A stretch of DNA of 64,000 nucleotides from the NCBI GenBank assembly GCA_965248815.1, contig CBDFKK010000006.1:303169-367168 (forward strand). Reading direction: 5' to 3'. Source of the stretch: CBDFKK01 sp965248815. GTDB taxonomy: Bacteria > Pseudomonadota > Alphaproteobacteria > SMXP01. The translations under genes were made by a program, and so were the position numbers. Below the pieces are notes generated by a model. It was not told the DNA's origin and made no database searches. It was given only the letters and a program-made list of their open reading frames with translations. Shown one piece after another: positions 45,758 to 55,654 of the stretch (its first letter is position 1; each line of letters opens with the position of its first letter).

Positions 45758-47446
45758 TCAAACCCTAATAATTGACACGTCGACAACCGGCTTCTTGCCG
45801 TAGCGTCGAACGACAAACTTGCGGGCGGCGCGTCCTACTAGTTGCTCAATCGCTTCGTCTTTGTCTCGCTGTTTCTTGGTCAGTTTGTCTACGACATCCT
45901 CGACGCACTGTCCGATACCTTCCGCGAAACTTTCGTCTTCATCTAACCGGGATTCTGGAAGTCCTTGAATTTTTATTTCCGGCTCGGCCAAAATCTTTCC
46001 AAGCTGATCAAGCGCCAAAGCGATTCCCACATAACCCACGAAAGAAATTTTGCGGCGCTCTTTGAGATGGCTTTCATCCTCATCAACGATGACATGACCG
46101 TCCACATATAGGCGGCCGTTAGGTACTTGTTCAATTATGCGGCTATCCCCTGGGGCAATCCGGATCATCGTTCCGTTTCGAGCCGCAATAGCCTTAGGTA
46201 CCTGAAGCTCCCGCGCTAATTCAGCGTGTTCAAGTAAATGCCGCGCTTCACCGTGAACGGGAATAGCTATTTCTGGACGCACCCATTGATACATCATCGT
46301 GAGTTCATCGCGGCACGGATGGCCGGAGACATGCACGAAATGATCGCGCTCGGTAATGATCCGCACACCCATTTCTGCAAGTTTATTCTGAAGCTCATAG
46401 ATCGAAATCTCGTTTCCGGGAATGATCCGCGACGAAAAGATGACTGTATCGCCGCGTTCAAGCATGATATGGGCAAGACCTCCACTGACGATGCGGCCAA
46501 GGGCGGCGCGCTGCTCGCCTTGGCTTCCCGTACACAAATAAAGGACTTTGCTGGAAGGCAAATAACCGGCGTCCTCCTCAGCGACCATGGGCGGAAAATC
46601 CTGCAACAAGTCCACGGACCGCGCCGCTTCCACCATGCGATGCATGGAACGCCCGACGAGGCACAAATGCCGGTCATGAGCCGCAGCGACACGCGCGACC
46701 GTCTCTAACCGGGCGACATTGGAAGCAAAGCAAGTGACCACCACCCGCCCTTTGAGCTCGCCTACTAGTTCAAGCAAACTAGCGCGCACATCCGCTTCAG
46801 AGCCCGCTACGCCAGGCACAAAGACGTTGGTCGAATCGCAGACCATGGCCACTACGCCGTCTTGTCCGAGATTTCGCAAATAGTCTTCGTCGGCGACGTC
46901 GCCGATTAAAGGTTCAGGATCGATCTTCCAATCCCCCGTATGCAGCACACAGCCCAATGGCGTGCGCACCGCGAGTGCATTCGGTTCAGGAATGGAATGC
47001 GTCAGGGTGACCAGTTCAATATCGAAAGGGCCCAATCCGAGCCGGCCTCCTAAGGGAACGATTGTGATTTTTGCTTCGTCCTGCAGCCCGTGCTCATCCA
47101 ATTTGTTGCGCACCAAAGCTGCCGTAAACGGGGTCGCGTAAATGGGGCACTTAAGCAACGGCCAAATATGAGCGACCGCGCCGATATGGTCTTCATGTCC
47201 GTGTGTGAGTATCAGTCCCAAAAGCTGATCTTTGAGTCGCAAAACATATTGAGGGTCAGCCATGATCAGCTCGACACCCGGAGTTTTTTCGTTGCCGAAC
47301 GTGACCCCAAGATCGACCATGATCCATTTGCGGCGATTCGCGGGACCATAGCCGTACAGGTTCAAATTCATGCCGATTTCGCCGGCTCCACCGAGAGGCA
47401 GGAACACGAGTTCATCGTCTTTGTCGGGTGCCGCAGATTGTGGCAT
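45758..47446 (-). CDS. rnj: Ribonuclease J
   Basis: Beta-CASP metallo-beta-lactamase ribonuclease with endo- and 5'-exonuclease roles in RNA maturation and decay, standard in alphaproteobacteria. The roughly 562-residue protein has the metal motif HGHEDH (residues 82-87), HTGDWKIDP, the beta-CASP region with TGSQGEQRAALGRI and VSGHPCRDEL with the C-terminal metal His. The ATG at 47446 is chosen; a TTG two codons upstream is possible. It lies immediately after coaX. Confidence 0.95.
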   Translation of the reverse strand: MPQSAAPDKDDELVFLPLGGAGEIGMNLNLYGYGPANRRKWIMVDLGVTFGNEKTPGVELIMADPQYVLRLKDQLLGLILTHGHEDHIGAVAHIWPLLKCPIYATPFTAALVRNKLDEHGLQDEAKITIVPLGGRLGLGPFDIELVTLTHSIPEPNALAVRTPLGCVLHTGDWKIDPEPLIGDVADEDYLRNLGQDGVVAMVCDSTNVFVPGVAGSEADVRASLLELVGELKGRVVVTCFASNVARLETVARVAAAHDRHLCLVGRSMHRMVEAARSVDLLQDFPPMVAEEDAGYLPSSKVLYLCTGSQGEQRAALGRIVSGGLAHIMLERGDTVIFSSRIIPGNEISIYELQNKLAEMGVRIITERDHFVHVSGHPCRDELTMMYQWVRPEIAIPVHGEARHLLEHAELARELQVPKAIAARNGTMIRIAPGDSRIIEQVPNGRLYVDGHVIVDEDESHLKERRKISFVGYVGIALALDQLGKILAEPEIKIQGLPESRLDEDESFAEGIGQCVEDVVDKLTKKQRDKDEAIEQLVGRAARKFVVRRYGKKPVVDVSIIRV

Positions 47447-47453
47447 GAGCAAT

Positions 47454-48245
47454 TTATTGCGCGACCTTTGTTGCAGCGTCTTTGTTGCGCTTGTAGATCT
47501 CCAAAAGCCCTGAGATGGTCAAGTCCTGTTCGATATGGTCAATGACCGATGTCGCGTTTTTGAACAACCCTGCAAGTCCACCGGTCGCAATCACCGTGCA
47601 CGGCTTGTCGACTTCCGCTTTAATCCTTGCCACAAGCCCTTCGATCAAGCTCACGTAACCCCAGTAAATCCCCGACCGCATGGCCTGTACGGTATCTTTA
47701 CCGACAACAGCCTGGGTCGGTTCGATCGAGATAGCAGGCAATTGTGCAGCAGCCATGTGCAATGCTTCCGCGGACAAATTTATACCGGGTGCAATCACGC
47801 CGCCCTCATATGCGCCATCCTCGGCAATCACATCCAATGTCGTTGCCGTTCCAAAATCAATCACAATGAGCGGCCCCCGATATTGAATATGTGCCCCAAC
47901 CGCGTTGACGAGCCGATCGGCGCCGACGGCCGCCGGATCGTATACTCTAATTTCAAGTCCCAGCGAAAGCTCCGGCGATCCAACGATAAGAGGAGAGAGT
48001 TTAAACCATTTTTGGCAAAACTCCGCTAAGTGCGATAAGGCGTGGGGAACGACGGACGCAATAATGACAACATCGATCGTGGCATGGTCAATTCCGCCCA
48101 CGGCCAAGAGCTGGTTTAACGCGGCCACATACTCGTCGGCCGTCCGCTCACTATTTGTCGCAAGCCTCCATTGACCTTTGAGGCGATCTCCGTCGAATAC
48201 GGCGAAAAGCGTATTTGTATTGCCCGCGTCAATCGCCAGCAGCAT
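47454..48245 (-). CDS. coaX: Type III pantothenate kinase
   Basis: Performs the first step of coenzyme A synthesis. The 263-residue ASKHA-fold protein shows MLLAIDAGNTNTLFAVFDG (phosphate loop), the GADRLVNAVGAH motif and IDFGTATTLDVI. It lies between birA (16 bp upstream) and rnj, a conserved alphaproteobacterial trio nuoN-birA-coaX-rnj. Confidence 0.96.
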   Translation of the reverse strand: MLLAIDAGNTNTLFAVFDGDRLKGQWRLATNSERTADEYVAALNQLLAVGGIDHATIDVVIIASVVPHALSHLAEFCQKWFKLSPLIVGSPELSLGLEIRVYDPAAVGADRLVNAVGAHIQYRGPLIVIDFGTATTLDVIAEDGAYEGGVIAPGINLSAEALHMAAAQLPAISIEPTQAVVGKDTVQAMRSGIYWGYVSLIEGLVARIKAEVDKPCTVIATGGLAGLFKNATSVIDHIEQDLTISGLLEIYKRNKDAATKVAQ

Positions 48246-48260
48246 TACAAATTTTTCCTT

Positions 48261-49052
48261 TCACCCTTGTGGCCCGAAGAAGACTTCGCCGGCTGCAATT
48301 TTTCGCATCTCGCCATCGGGCAAAATGAGCTGCAGCTCGCCGATTTCGGAGATGGTATCAAATACGCCGCTCAGCGTCTCATTGGGCAATCTGACGTCGA
48401 TCGCCTGGCCGAGCCCTGCGGCTTTCGATAGCCACGCTTCCCGTATGGGATCAAATCCATCCCTCGCCCATTGACCATAGACCTCGTCGAAACACCGCAT
48501 AAGTTGCTCCAGTGCCGCACCTGATTTGGGAGATTTCACAAACTTTGCCAACGATGTCGCTGGAAATTCCGTATCAGTCGGATACGAAATCAAATTGACA
48601 CCAATTCCAATGGCCAGAGAGCTAGTGTCCGTCGAAGCGCGGATCGACTCCAAAAGAATGCCGGAAACTTTTCGCCCTTCTAATAAGACATCGTTGGGCC
48701 ATTTCAAAGATACGGCCGATGCTTCGACGTGGCTTCTTATGAGTGACCCCGCGGCAAGCGAAGCCACGAATGATAATTGAGCGGCAGTTGTCAAGTCATG
48801 CTCAAGCGGGCGCAACAAAGTACAAAACAAGTTTCCAGAAAGCGATACCCACTCCCGTCCTCTGCGACCCCTTCCTGCTGTTTGGCGTTTTGCCCAAATC
48901 CACGTCGGTCCGATCACGCCATCGCGCGCCAGGCGACGCGCTTCTTCATTGGTACTGTCAATTTCATCATAGGCGCGCAACTCGTAGCCGGACGGGATAT
49001 CAAGCCCGTGACCGAGAGGCGCACCTTTATATGAAGAGGGATGAGGCAACAC
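48261..49052 (-). CDS. birA: Biotin-acetyl-CoA-carboxylase ligase (short form)
   Basis: Attaches biotin to carboxylase subunits. The 263-residue protein has the biotinyl-AMP loop GRGRRGREWVS, SLKWPNDVLLEGRKVSGIL and a small C-terminal SH3-like domain. It lacks the N-terminal helix-turn-helix of E. coli BirA, so it is not expected to be a repressor. The GTG start at 49052 overlaps the end of nuoN by 26 bp, an unusually long overlap for this operon. Confidence 0.94.
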   Translation of the reverse strand: MLPHPSSYKGAPLGHGLDIPSGYELRAYDEIDSTNEEARRLARDGVIGPTWIWAKRQTAGRGRRGREWVSLSGNLFCTLLRPLEHDLTTAAQLSFVASLAAGSLIRSHVEASAVSLKWPNDVLLEGRKVSGILLESIRASTDTSSLAIGIGVNLISYPTDTEFPATSLAKFVKSPKSGAALEQLMRCFDEVYGQWARDGFDPIREAWLSKAAGLGQAIDVRLPNETLSGVFDTISEIGELQLILPDGEMRKIAAGEVFFGPQG

Positions 49053-50505
49053 TATTCGTTATGCCAACCAGCCAAAAAGCGAATAAGACATAGAACAGGG
49101 TGAAAATGGTCGAAACAACTAAAACCGTATTCAATTCACTGGGAATGGGTTGGGTGAAAGGGACAGCGGGCTCATCGAAGTACATGATTTTCACGATGCG
49201 AACATAGTAATAAGCACCGACGACACTCGCCAAAACCCCAATGATCGCCAAGGCATATAGGCCCGAATTCACCGCCGCAATGAATACATAAAGCTTGGCG
49301 AAGAACCCCGCCATGGGCGGAATGCCCGCGAGAGAAAACATTAGAACAAGAAGAGCCGCCGCCATCATCGGCTGGTTCTTCCAAAGACCCGCCAATTCCT
49401 CAATGTCTTCCACCATTCCCTCTTTGCGGCGCATGGACAGGATGCAGGCAAACACGCCAAGGGTCATGGCCAGATAGATAGTTAGATAGATGAGGACACC
49501 ACGGACACCCTCTTCGGTCCCCGCCGCCAAACCCACGAGGGCATAGCCCATATGCCCGATGGAAGAATAGGCCATCAGCCGTTTGATGTTGCGCTGACCG
49601 ATGGCAGCGAAAGCACCTACCACCATACTCAAGGCCGATATCGCGATAATAATCTGCTGCCATTGGGGAGACATGCCGACCTCGGCGTCTGAAAATGGCC
49701 AAATGAGGACACGCACAAAGAGCGCCATGGCGGCGATTTTGGGGGCCGCCGAAAACAATGCGGTAACTGGCGTCGGTGCACCTTCGTAGACATCCGGCGT
49801 CCACATGTGAAAGGGAACCGCGGACACCTTGAACGCTAACCCCGCGCACAGAAAAACCAAGCCAAACGTGAGACCGACTGAAAGCTCTCCGCTCCCTAAG
49901 ACAGATCGTAAGACTTCAAAATTCGTCGTGCCGGTAAACCCATAAATGAGCGAACAACCGTAAAGCAAAAGCCCCGACGACAGCGCGCCCAATACAAAAT
50001 ATTTCAATCCCGCTTCAGTCGAGCGAAGACTGTCGCGATTGAACGCTGCCAAAACATAGAGCGCTAGGCTTTGTAACTCGATGCCCATATAGAGGGTAAT
50101 GAGGTCGTTGGCCGAAACCATCGTGCTCATGCCCAATGAAGCGAGCAGAACGAGAATAGGATATTCGAAGCGCTCTATTTTTTCGTCACGCAAAAACCCG
50201 AGAGACATTACAATTGCGACGGCGGAGCCGATAAAAATCAGTGCCTTAACGAAACGGCCATAGGAATCCACGACAAAACTATCGCCAAACGCGAGAAGCC
50301 GCGCCGGCTCGGGCAAGACCACGAATATTCCCGCAACCGCCAGCACAGCAACGCAGGCCCATGCGATCCATCGCGTCCAGCTATCGCCGCCAAAGACGCC
50401 GATCATAAGCAGACTCAAGGCACCGACTGCCAAAATGCACTCGGGGATAGCGAGCACTAAGCTCGTCCAGAATGTCTCCTGAGTCGAAACGGCAAAACTT
50501 TGCAT
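49027..50505 (-). CDS. nuoN: NADH-quinone oxidoreductase subunit N
   Basis: Antiporter-like proton-pumping subunit of complex I. The 492-residue protein has about 14 membrane spans, including the conserved YMGIELQSLALYVLAAFNRDS and the FKVSAVPFHMWTPDVYEGAP lysine/proline-rich half-channel, and LMAYSSIGHMGYALVGL. It is the last nuo gene, 19 bp after nuoM. Confidence 0.96.
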   Translation of the reverse strand: MQSFAVSTQETFWTSLVLAIPECILAVGALSLLMIGVFGGDSWTRWIAWACVAVLAVAGIFVVLPEPARLLAFGDSFVVDSYGRFVKALIFIGSAVAIVMSLGFLRDEKIERFEYPILVLLASLGMSTMVSANDLITLYMGIELQSLALYVLAAFNRDSLRSTEAGLKYFVLGALSSGLLLYGCSLIYGFTGTTNFEVLRSVLGSGELSVGLTFGLVFLCAGLAFKVSAVPFHMWTPDVYEGAPTPVTALFSAAPKIAAMALFVRVLIWPFSDAEVGMSPQWQQIIIAISALSMVVGAFAAIGQRNIKRLMAYSSIGHMGYALVGLAAGTEEGVRGVLIYLTIYLAMTLGVFACILSMRRKEGMVEDIEELAGLWKNQPMMAAALLVLMFSLAGIPPMAGFFAKLYVFIAAVNSGLYALAIIGVLASVVGAYYYVRIVKIMYFDEPAVPFTQPIPSELNTVLVVSTIFTLFYVLFAFWLVGITNSVASSLFI

Positions 50506-50524
50506 CTTGGCTTCTTATACCGTC

Positions 50525-52033
50525 CTAGTTTGACGTCACTGAAATGCTCTCATTGGCCTGCAGCGCCGTCGTATAGCTTGAGATCAGATTTTCAACAGAA
50601 GCGTTGGTCATATCGAAAACGGAAGCGGGATAAAACCCTAAGAAGAGCGTGGCAATGACCAAGGGCAGCAATATGGCGACCTCACGAGGCGTCAGGTCCG
50701 CGATGCTTTTCAAAGTCTCTTTTTCCAAATTCCCGAAGATCACACGCCGGTAAAGCCACAAGGCATAGCCTGCGCTTAAAATTATTCCCGTTGTGGCAAA
50801 AAATGCCGCCCACGTATTGACCTGATACACACCAACGAGAGAGGTGATTTCACCAATGAACCCGCTGGTACCCGGCAGCCCGACATTTCCCAGCGTAAAC
50901 AACATGAAAATCGCAGCATAGATCGGCATGCGGTGCACGAGACCACCATAGGCCATGATTTCGCGCGTATGCATGCGGTCGTAAATAACACCTACACACA
51001 GAAACAGTGCACCTGAAATAACGCCGTGGCTGAGCATCTGAAAGATGCCGCCTTGAATGCCCTGAATGTTCGCCGAGAATATACCGAGTGTGACGAATCC
51101 CATATGAGCGACGGAGGAATAAGCGATTAGCTTTTTGATGTCCTCTTGCATCAGGGCCACCAGAGAAGTGTAAATAATGGCGATCACACTGAGAGCAAAG
51201 ACAAGGGGCGCAAAGATATCCGACGCCACGGGAAACATCGGCAATGAAAAACGCAAGAACCCGTAACCACCCATTTTGAGCAAAATGCCCGCCAGAATGA
51301 CAGACCCCGCCGTCGGCGCTTCGACATGAGCATCCGGCAGCCACGTATGCACCGGCCACATCGGAAGCTTAACAGCGAAGGACGCAAAGAACGCAAGCCA
51401 TAGCCAGGTTTGCACTTCCGGCGCAAAATGGTGTTCGAGCAAAGTGGGAATATCGGTAGTCCCGGCGATCACATACATCGCGATTAACGCAATGAGCATC
51501 AAAACCGAACCAAGCAACGTAAAGAGAAAGAATTTGAACGAGGCGTAGACCCGATTGCTGCAGCCCCATATCCCGATGATGATAAACATCGGAATGAGAC
51601 CACCCTCGAAAAAGAGATAAAAGAGAACCAAGTCGAGCGCACAAAAGACGCCAATCATTAGCGTTTCCAATACCAAAAACGCAATCATGTATTCTTTAAC
51701 GTTCGACTTAATCGCCTCCCAGCTGGCCAATATGCAGAGCGGGGTCAGGAACGTCGTCAAGATCACAAACAGGATCGAAATCCCGTCAACACCCATGTGA
51801 TAATTGATATTACTGTCGAGCCAGGGGCGGTTGACGACAAATTGAAATCCGGCAACCGATGGATCGAATGCGAACAGGACCCACAACGAAACGAGAAATA
51901 CAACCGTCGTGGTCCACAACGCGACGTAACGAGCATTCCGGTCGACGATTTTTTCGTCGCCGCTGATAGTGGCGATGAAAAGCGCACCGATCAGCGGAAC
52001 AAACGTGATGATACCGAGCCAATCCCAATTCAT
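50525..52033 (-). CDS. nuoM: NADH-quinone oxidoreductase subunit M
   Basis: Second antiporter-like complex I subunit. The 502-residue, 14-span protein has MGVDGISILFVILTTFLTP, the proton-channel Glu and Lys regions (LVLFYLFFEGGLIPMFIIIG, SFAVKLPMWPVHTWLPDAH) and KLIAYSSVAHMGFVTLG. Its start overlaps the nuoL stop by 4 bp (52030-52033). Confidence 0.96.
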   Translation of the reverse strand: MNWDWLGIITFVPLIGALFIATISGDEKIVDRNARYVALWTTTVVFLVSLWVLFAFDPSVAGFQFVVNRPWLDSNINYHMGVDGISILFVILTTFLTPLCILASWEAIKSNVKEYMIAFLVLETLMIGVFCALDLVLFYLFFEGGLIPMFIIIGIWGCSNRVYASFKFFLFTLLGSVLMLIALIAMYVIAGTTDIPTLLEHHFAPEVQTWLWLAFFASFAVKLPMWPVHTWLPDAHVEAPTAGSVILAGILLKMGGYGFLRFSLPMFPVASDIFAPLVFALSVIAIIYTSLVALMQEDIKKLIAYSSVAHMGFVTLGIFSANIQGIQGGIFQMLSHGVISGALFLCVGVIYDRMHTREIMAYGGLVHRMPIYAAIFMLFTLGNVGLPGTSGFIGEITSLVGVYQVNTWAAFFATTGIILSAGYALWLYRRVIFGNLEKETLKSIADLTPREVAILLPLVIATLFLGFYPASVFDMTNASVENLISSYTTALQANESISVTSN

Positions 52034-54000
52034 TGGATCACTCCGATGGCCCGAGCGTAATAGAAGGTTATGAGCAGCGCGATGCCGATCAACATTGCAA
52101 AGGCATAGTGATAGACAAATCCAGTCTGTAGCTTCACGACGCGCCTTGTCGTTTCCAGCACTGCCTTCGCAACTCCATCAGGACCAAATCCGTCGATCAC
52201 CCAGCCGTCACCTTGTTTCCAAAGGAAATACCCCAACCGTTTGGCAGGCCGGACGAAAACAAAATCGTACAACTCGTCGAAATACCACTTGTTGAGAAGG
52301 AACTGATAAAGGAAGCCATCATCCCTGATGAACCGCGCTGGCAATTCTGGTGAGCGCACATACCACAACCAAGCCCATCCAAGACCGAGGACGGTCATGA
52401 CGAGCGGCGCCCAGAAGACCCAGGTATCATGTAGTTCGTTCTTGAGATCGAGCGCAGAGACTTCCGCAACATTTAAGATTGACGCGCCCCAAAACGTTTC
52501 CCGCTCTGGTCCGATAAAACCGCTATAAAACAAGACGCCAGCGAAGACGGCGCCGATCGCGAGCAAGACGAGCGGGATCATCATGACCGGAGGCGATTCA
52601 TGAACCTGGCCCATGACCTCCATAGGCGCCCGCGATTTTCCAAAGAAGGTCATGAAGAGCAGCCGCCAAGAGTAGAACGATGTCATGGCCGCCGCAGTCA
52701 AGCCAAACCAAAAAGCAAACGTGCCGACAGGAGTGTGAACCGCATAAGCGACTTCGATAATGGCATCTTTCGAAACGAAGCCGGAGAAACCGATGATCGA
52801 GTGAGGCCAGCCGATGCCAGTAATCGAGATTGTCGCCAACAACATCACTACAAATGTCCATGGCAAATGCCTATAAAGCCCGCCCATGTTGCGCATGTCC
52901 TGCTCGTCGCTCAGCGTGTGAATGACAGACCCTGCGCCCAAAAACAGTAGTGCCTTGAAGAAGGCGTGCGTAAACAGGTGAAACATCGCGGCCTGATAGG
53001 CGCCGACGCCGGCAGCAAAGAACATGTACCCTAACTGACTACAGGTTGAGTATGCGACGACCCGCTTGATGTCATTCTGAACCAGGCCGATGCTCGCCGC
53101 GAATAAGGCCGTCACGGCACCGACAACGGTCACAACCGCAAGTGCTACAGGCGCATACTCGAACAAATAAGAACAACGGCAGATCAGAAAAACGCCAGCG
53201 GTTACCATGGTTGCCGCATGTATAAGAGCCGACACAGGCGTCGGGCCCTCCATGGCATCGGGCAACCACGTATGGAGAAGAAACTGCGCCGACTTGCCCA
53301 TAGCGCCCAGGAATAGGAGTAAGCAAATCGTAGTCAAGATGTCGACGTTAAGGCCTAAAAATTCAAAACTCTGGCCGGCCATCTCCGGCGCCATTTCAAA
53401 AACCGTATCGAAGTCGACGGACCCGAATACTAAGTAAATCGCCATGATGCCCAGAGCAAAGCCGAAGTCACCCACGCGATTCACGATGAAAGCTTTTATG
53501 GCGGCAGCATTGGCCGATGGCTTTGTGTACCAAAAGCCAATCAGCAGATAGGACGCGAGCCCCACCCCTTCCCAACCGAAGAACAACTGCATGAAATTGT
53601 CGGCGGTCACCAGCATTAACATGGCGAATGTGAACAGCGACAGATATGCAAAAAAGCGCGATCGATGCGGGTCGTGGCTCATATAACCGATGGAATAGAT
53701 ATGAACGAGCGACGACACAACATTGACGACGACGAGCATCACCACCGTAAGTGTGTCGATGCGAAGCGCCCAATCGGCTTCGAATGAGCCCACATCGAAC
53801 CATCGAAAGATTGTGACGGGCTCGTCCGGCGCCAGGCCCAAAACTGCAACGCGATAGAAAGCGACGCATGACAATAATGCCGCAATGACCATAAACGAGC
53901 AGGTCACGACCTCGGAGCCACGATGCGTAAGCCAGCGGCCAAACAGGCCCGCAAGCAAGGCGCCCACCGCAGGCAGGAAAACGATCATTTGATAAAGCAT
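52030..54000 (-). CDS. nuoL: NADH-quinone oxidoreductase subunit L
   Basis: Distal antiporter-like complex I subunit with the long lateral helix. The 656-residue protein shows IDTLTVVMLVVVNVVSSLVHIYS, MQLFFGWEGVGLASYLLIGFWY, KSAQFLLHTWLPDAMEGPTPVSALIHAATMV and KRVVAYSTCSQLGYMFFA, then the long C-terminal helix and a final anchor span. It starts 15 bp after nuoK. Confidence 0.97.
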   Translation of the reverse strand: MLYQMIVFLPAVGALLAGLFGRWLTHRGSEVVTCSFMVIAALLSCVAFYRVAVLGLAPDEPVTIFRWFDVGSFEADWALRIDTLTVVMLVVVNVVSSLVHIYSIGYMSHDPHRSRFFAYLSLFTFAMLMLVTADNFMQLFFGWEGVGLASYLLIGFWYTKPSANAAAIKAFIVNRVGDFGFALGIMAIYLVFGSVDFDTVFEMAPEMAGQSFEFLGLNVDILTTICLLLFLGAMGKSAQFLLHTWLPDAMEGPTPVSALIHAATMVTAGVFLICRCSYLFEYAPVALAVVTVVGAVTALFAASIGLVQNDIKRVVAYSTCSQLGYMFFAAGVGAYQAAMFHLFTHAFFKALLFLGAGSVIHTLSDEQDMRNMGGLYRHLPWTFVVMLLATISITGIGWPHSIIGFSGFVSKDAIIEVAYAVHTPVGTFAFWFGLTAAAMTSFYSWRLLFMTFFGKSRAPMEVMGQVHESPPVMMIPLVLLAIGAVFAGVLFYSGFIGPERETFWGASILNVAEVSALDLKNELHDTWVFWAPLVMTVLGLGWAWLWYVRSPELPARFIRDDGFLYQFLLNKWYFDELYDFVFVRPAKRLGYFLWKQGDGWVIDGFGPDGVAKAVLETTRRVVKLQTGFVYHYAFAMLIGIALLITFYYARAIGVIQ

Positions 54001-54015
54001 TAGAGTGCCGCTTCC

Positions 54016-54324
54016 CTAGCCCTTCATCAGATTGATGTTTTCAACATCAATGTTGCCGCGATTGCGGAAATAAACCACCAAAATGGCGAGCCCCACGGCC
54101 GCCTCGGCCGCCGCCACTGTTAAGACGAATAACGCAAAGACCTGACCTACGAGATCTCCGAGGTGCGACGAGAAGGCGACCAAATTGATATTGACCGCCA
54201 GAAGCATCAGCTCAATCGACATTAAAATGATGATGACGTTCTTGCGATTGAGAAAAATGCCAAAGATACCGAGGGTAAAAAGCATCGCCGCAACAGTCAG
54301 GTAGTGGCCGAGGCCAATGATCAT
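54016..54324 (-). CDS. nuoK: NADH-quinone oxidoreductase subunit K
   Basis: Three-span complex I membrane subunit in the proton path. From the ATG at 54324 the 102-residue protein begins MIIGLGHYLTVAAMLFTLG and carries the conserved Glu of MSIELMLLAVNINLV and of AAAEAAVGLAI. The longer frame to 54378 overlaps nuoJ and adds non-family residues. Confidence 0.96.
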   Translation of the reverse strand: MIIGLGHYLTVAAMLFTLGIFGIFLNRKNVIIILMSIELMLLAVNINLVAFSSHLGDLVGQVFALFVLTVAAAEAAVGLAILVVYFRNRGNIDVENINLMKG

Positions 54325-54334
54325 GCGCGACTCC

Positions 54335-54949
54335 CTAAATCCCTTGCCCAGGTTTGACCTGAACAAGTTCAACGCCATCTTCCCGCCGCCGCCCGACTTG
54401 ATCGGCGATTACCTGCCTGCGCACGCCTTCGCGGGTTCGAAGCGTGAGCACGATGGCGCCAATCATTGCAATCAGGAGCACGATTCCCGATGCCTGAAAA
54501 AGAAAGATGTAGTTGGTATATATAATGTCGCCGAGAGCGCCCGTGTTGGTTTGTTGGGCAACCGGCGGCGCGGGAAATGCAGCCACAGATGCTACTTCTG
54601 GCGCGATACTCGTGACGCTCAAAACCAGCATCAGTTCCAACAACACGACGAGACCGATAAGCGCGCCTACCGGTAAGTACTGCAGAAATCCTTGTCGGAG
54701 CTCAACAAAATCGATGTCGAGCATCATCACCACAAAGAGAAACAACACGGCAACGGCCCCGACATAGACGATGACGAGGATCAAAGCCAAAAACTCAGCA
54801 CCAAGCAGAACAAATAGGCCGGCCGCATTGAAGAAAGCAAGAATGAGAAACAATACCGAGTGAACTGGATTGCGCGCAGCGATCACCATGAAGCCGGCCG
54901 CTACAATGACCGCCGCAAAGATGTAAAAGGCAATAGCTTGCAAAATCAT
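54335..54949 (-). CDS. nuoJ: NADH-quinone oxidoreductase subunit J
   Basis: Five-span complex I membrane subunit. The 204-residue protein has NPVHSVLFLILAFFNAAGLFVLLGAEFLALILVIVYVGAVAVLFLFVVMMLD-type sequence, with the conserved helix 3 region, and a soluble C-terminal tail after the last span. It is separated from nuoI by an AT-rich 188-bp gap, the widest in the operon. Confidence 0.96.
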   Translation of the reverse strand: MILQAIAFYIFAAVIVAAGFMVIAARNPVHSVLFLILAFFNAAGLFVLLGAEFLALILVIVYVGAVAVLFLFVVMMLDIDFVELRQGFLQYLPVGALIGLVVLLELMLVLSVTSIAPEVASVAAFPAPPVAQQTNTGALGDIIYTNYIFLFQASGIVLLIAMIGAIVLTLRTREGVRRQVIADQVGRRREDGVELVQVKPGQGI

Positions 54950-55137
54950 AGTTACGTTTCTTTATCTAACGTGTCCGTTAAGTCCGGCTCTCATGAATTC
55001 CTCAAACACTTTCATTATCAGTTCACACGTTGGCATTTCGCACATAGAATTTTGATATCTCATTGTAACGTACTGATATCGATATATATTCTTGGATTTT
55101 GGACTTCAGTTTTCATATACTCAAATGTTCAAATTCT
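54950..55137. other. AT-rich gap between nuoI and nuoJ
   Basis: This 188-bp stretch is clearly richer in A and T than its surroundings. On the minus strand it holds two tiny frames that overlap by ATGA: 55116-55060 (18 codons, MKTEVQNPRI...) and 55063-54962 (33 codons, MRYQNSMCEMPTCELIMKVF...), the second ending 12 bp before nuoJ. Neither has a good ribosome binding site or a recognisable family. An internal promoter for nuoJKLMN is an equally plausible content. Confidence 0.4.
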
Positions 55138-55626
55138 TTAACGGTACGGCGCATCTAGCTCTAAGTTCTTTGCAATCTCTCTCTCCCAACGATCGCCATT
55201 GGCGAGCAACCGATCCTTGTCATAGAGCAGTTCTTCTCGCGTTTCGGTGGCGAATTCGAAGTTGGGGCCCTCAACGATGGCATCGACCGGGCAGGCCTCT
55301 TGGCAGAAACCGCAATAGATGCATTTGACCATGTCAATGTCGTATCGCGTCGTCCGACGGCTGCCGTCATCTCGCGGTTCAGCTTCGATGGTGATGGCCT
55401 GTGCTGGACAGATGGCTTCGCAGAGCTTGCAGGCGATGCAACGCTCTTCGCCATTCGGATACCGCCTGAGTGCATGTTCACCGCGGAATCGAGGGCTGAG
55501 ATCGCCTTTTTCAAACGGATAATTCACGGTTGCTTTGGGCTTAAAGAAATAGCGCATGGCAACGCGGAAGCCGCTGATAAAGTCCATCAGCATGGCGGCC
55601 CGAGCAACACTTGCGATCCGTGACAT
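55138..55626 (-). CDS. nuoI: NADH-quinone oxidoreductase subunit I
   Basis: Ferredoxin-like complex I subunit that carries electrons through two 4Fe-4S clusters (N6a, N6b) towards NuoB. The 162-residue protein has the two motifs CIACKLCEAICPAQAI and CIYCGFCQEACPVDAIVEG, and an N-terminal amphipathic membrane-associated helix. Gap to nuoH: 28 bp. Confidence 0.97.
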   Translation of the reverse strand: MSRIASVARAAMLMDFISGFRVAMRYFFKPKATVNYPFEKGDLSPRFRGEHALRRYPNGEERCIACKLCEAICPAQAITIEAEPRDDGSRRTTRYDIDMVKCIYCGFCQEACPVDAIVEGPNFEFATETREELLYDKDRLLANGDRWEREIAKNLELDAPYR

Positions 55627-55654
55627 CAGTCGTCAGCCTTTAGTACGAATATCA

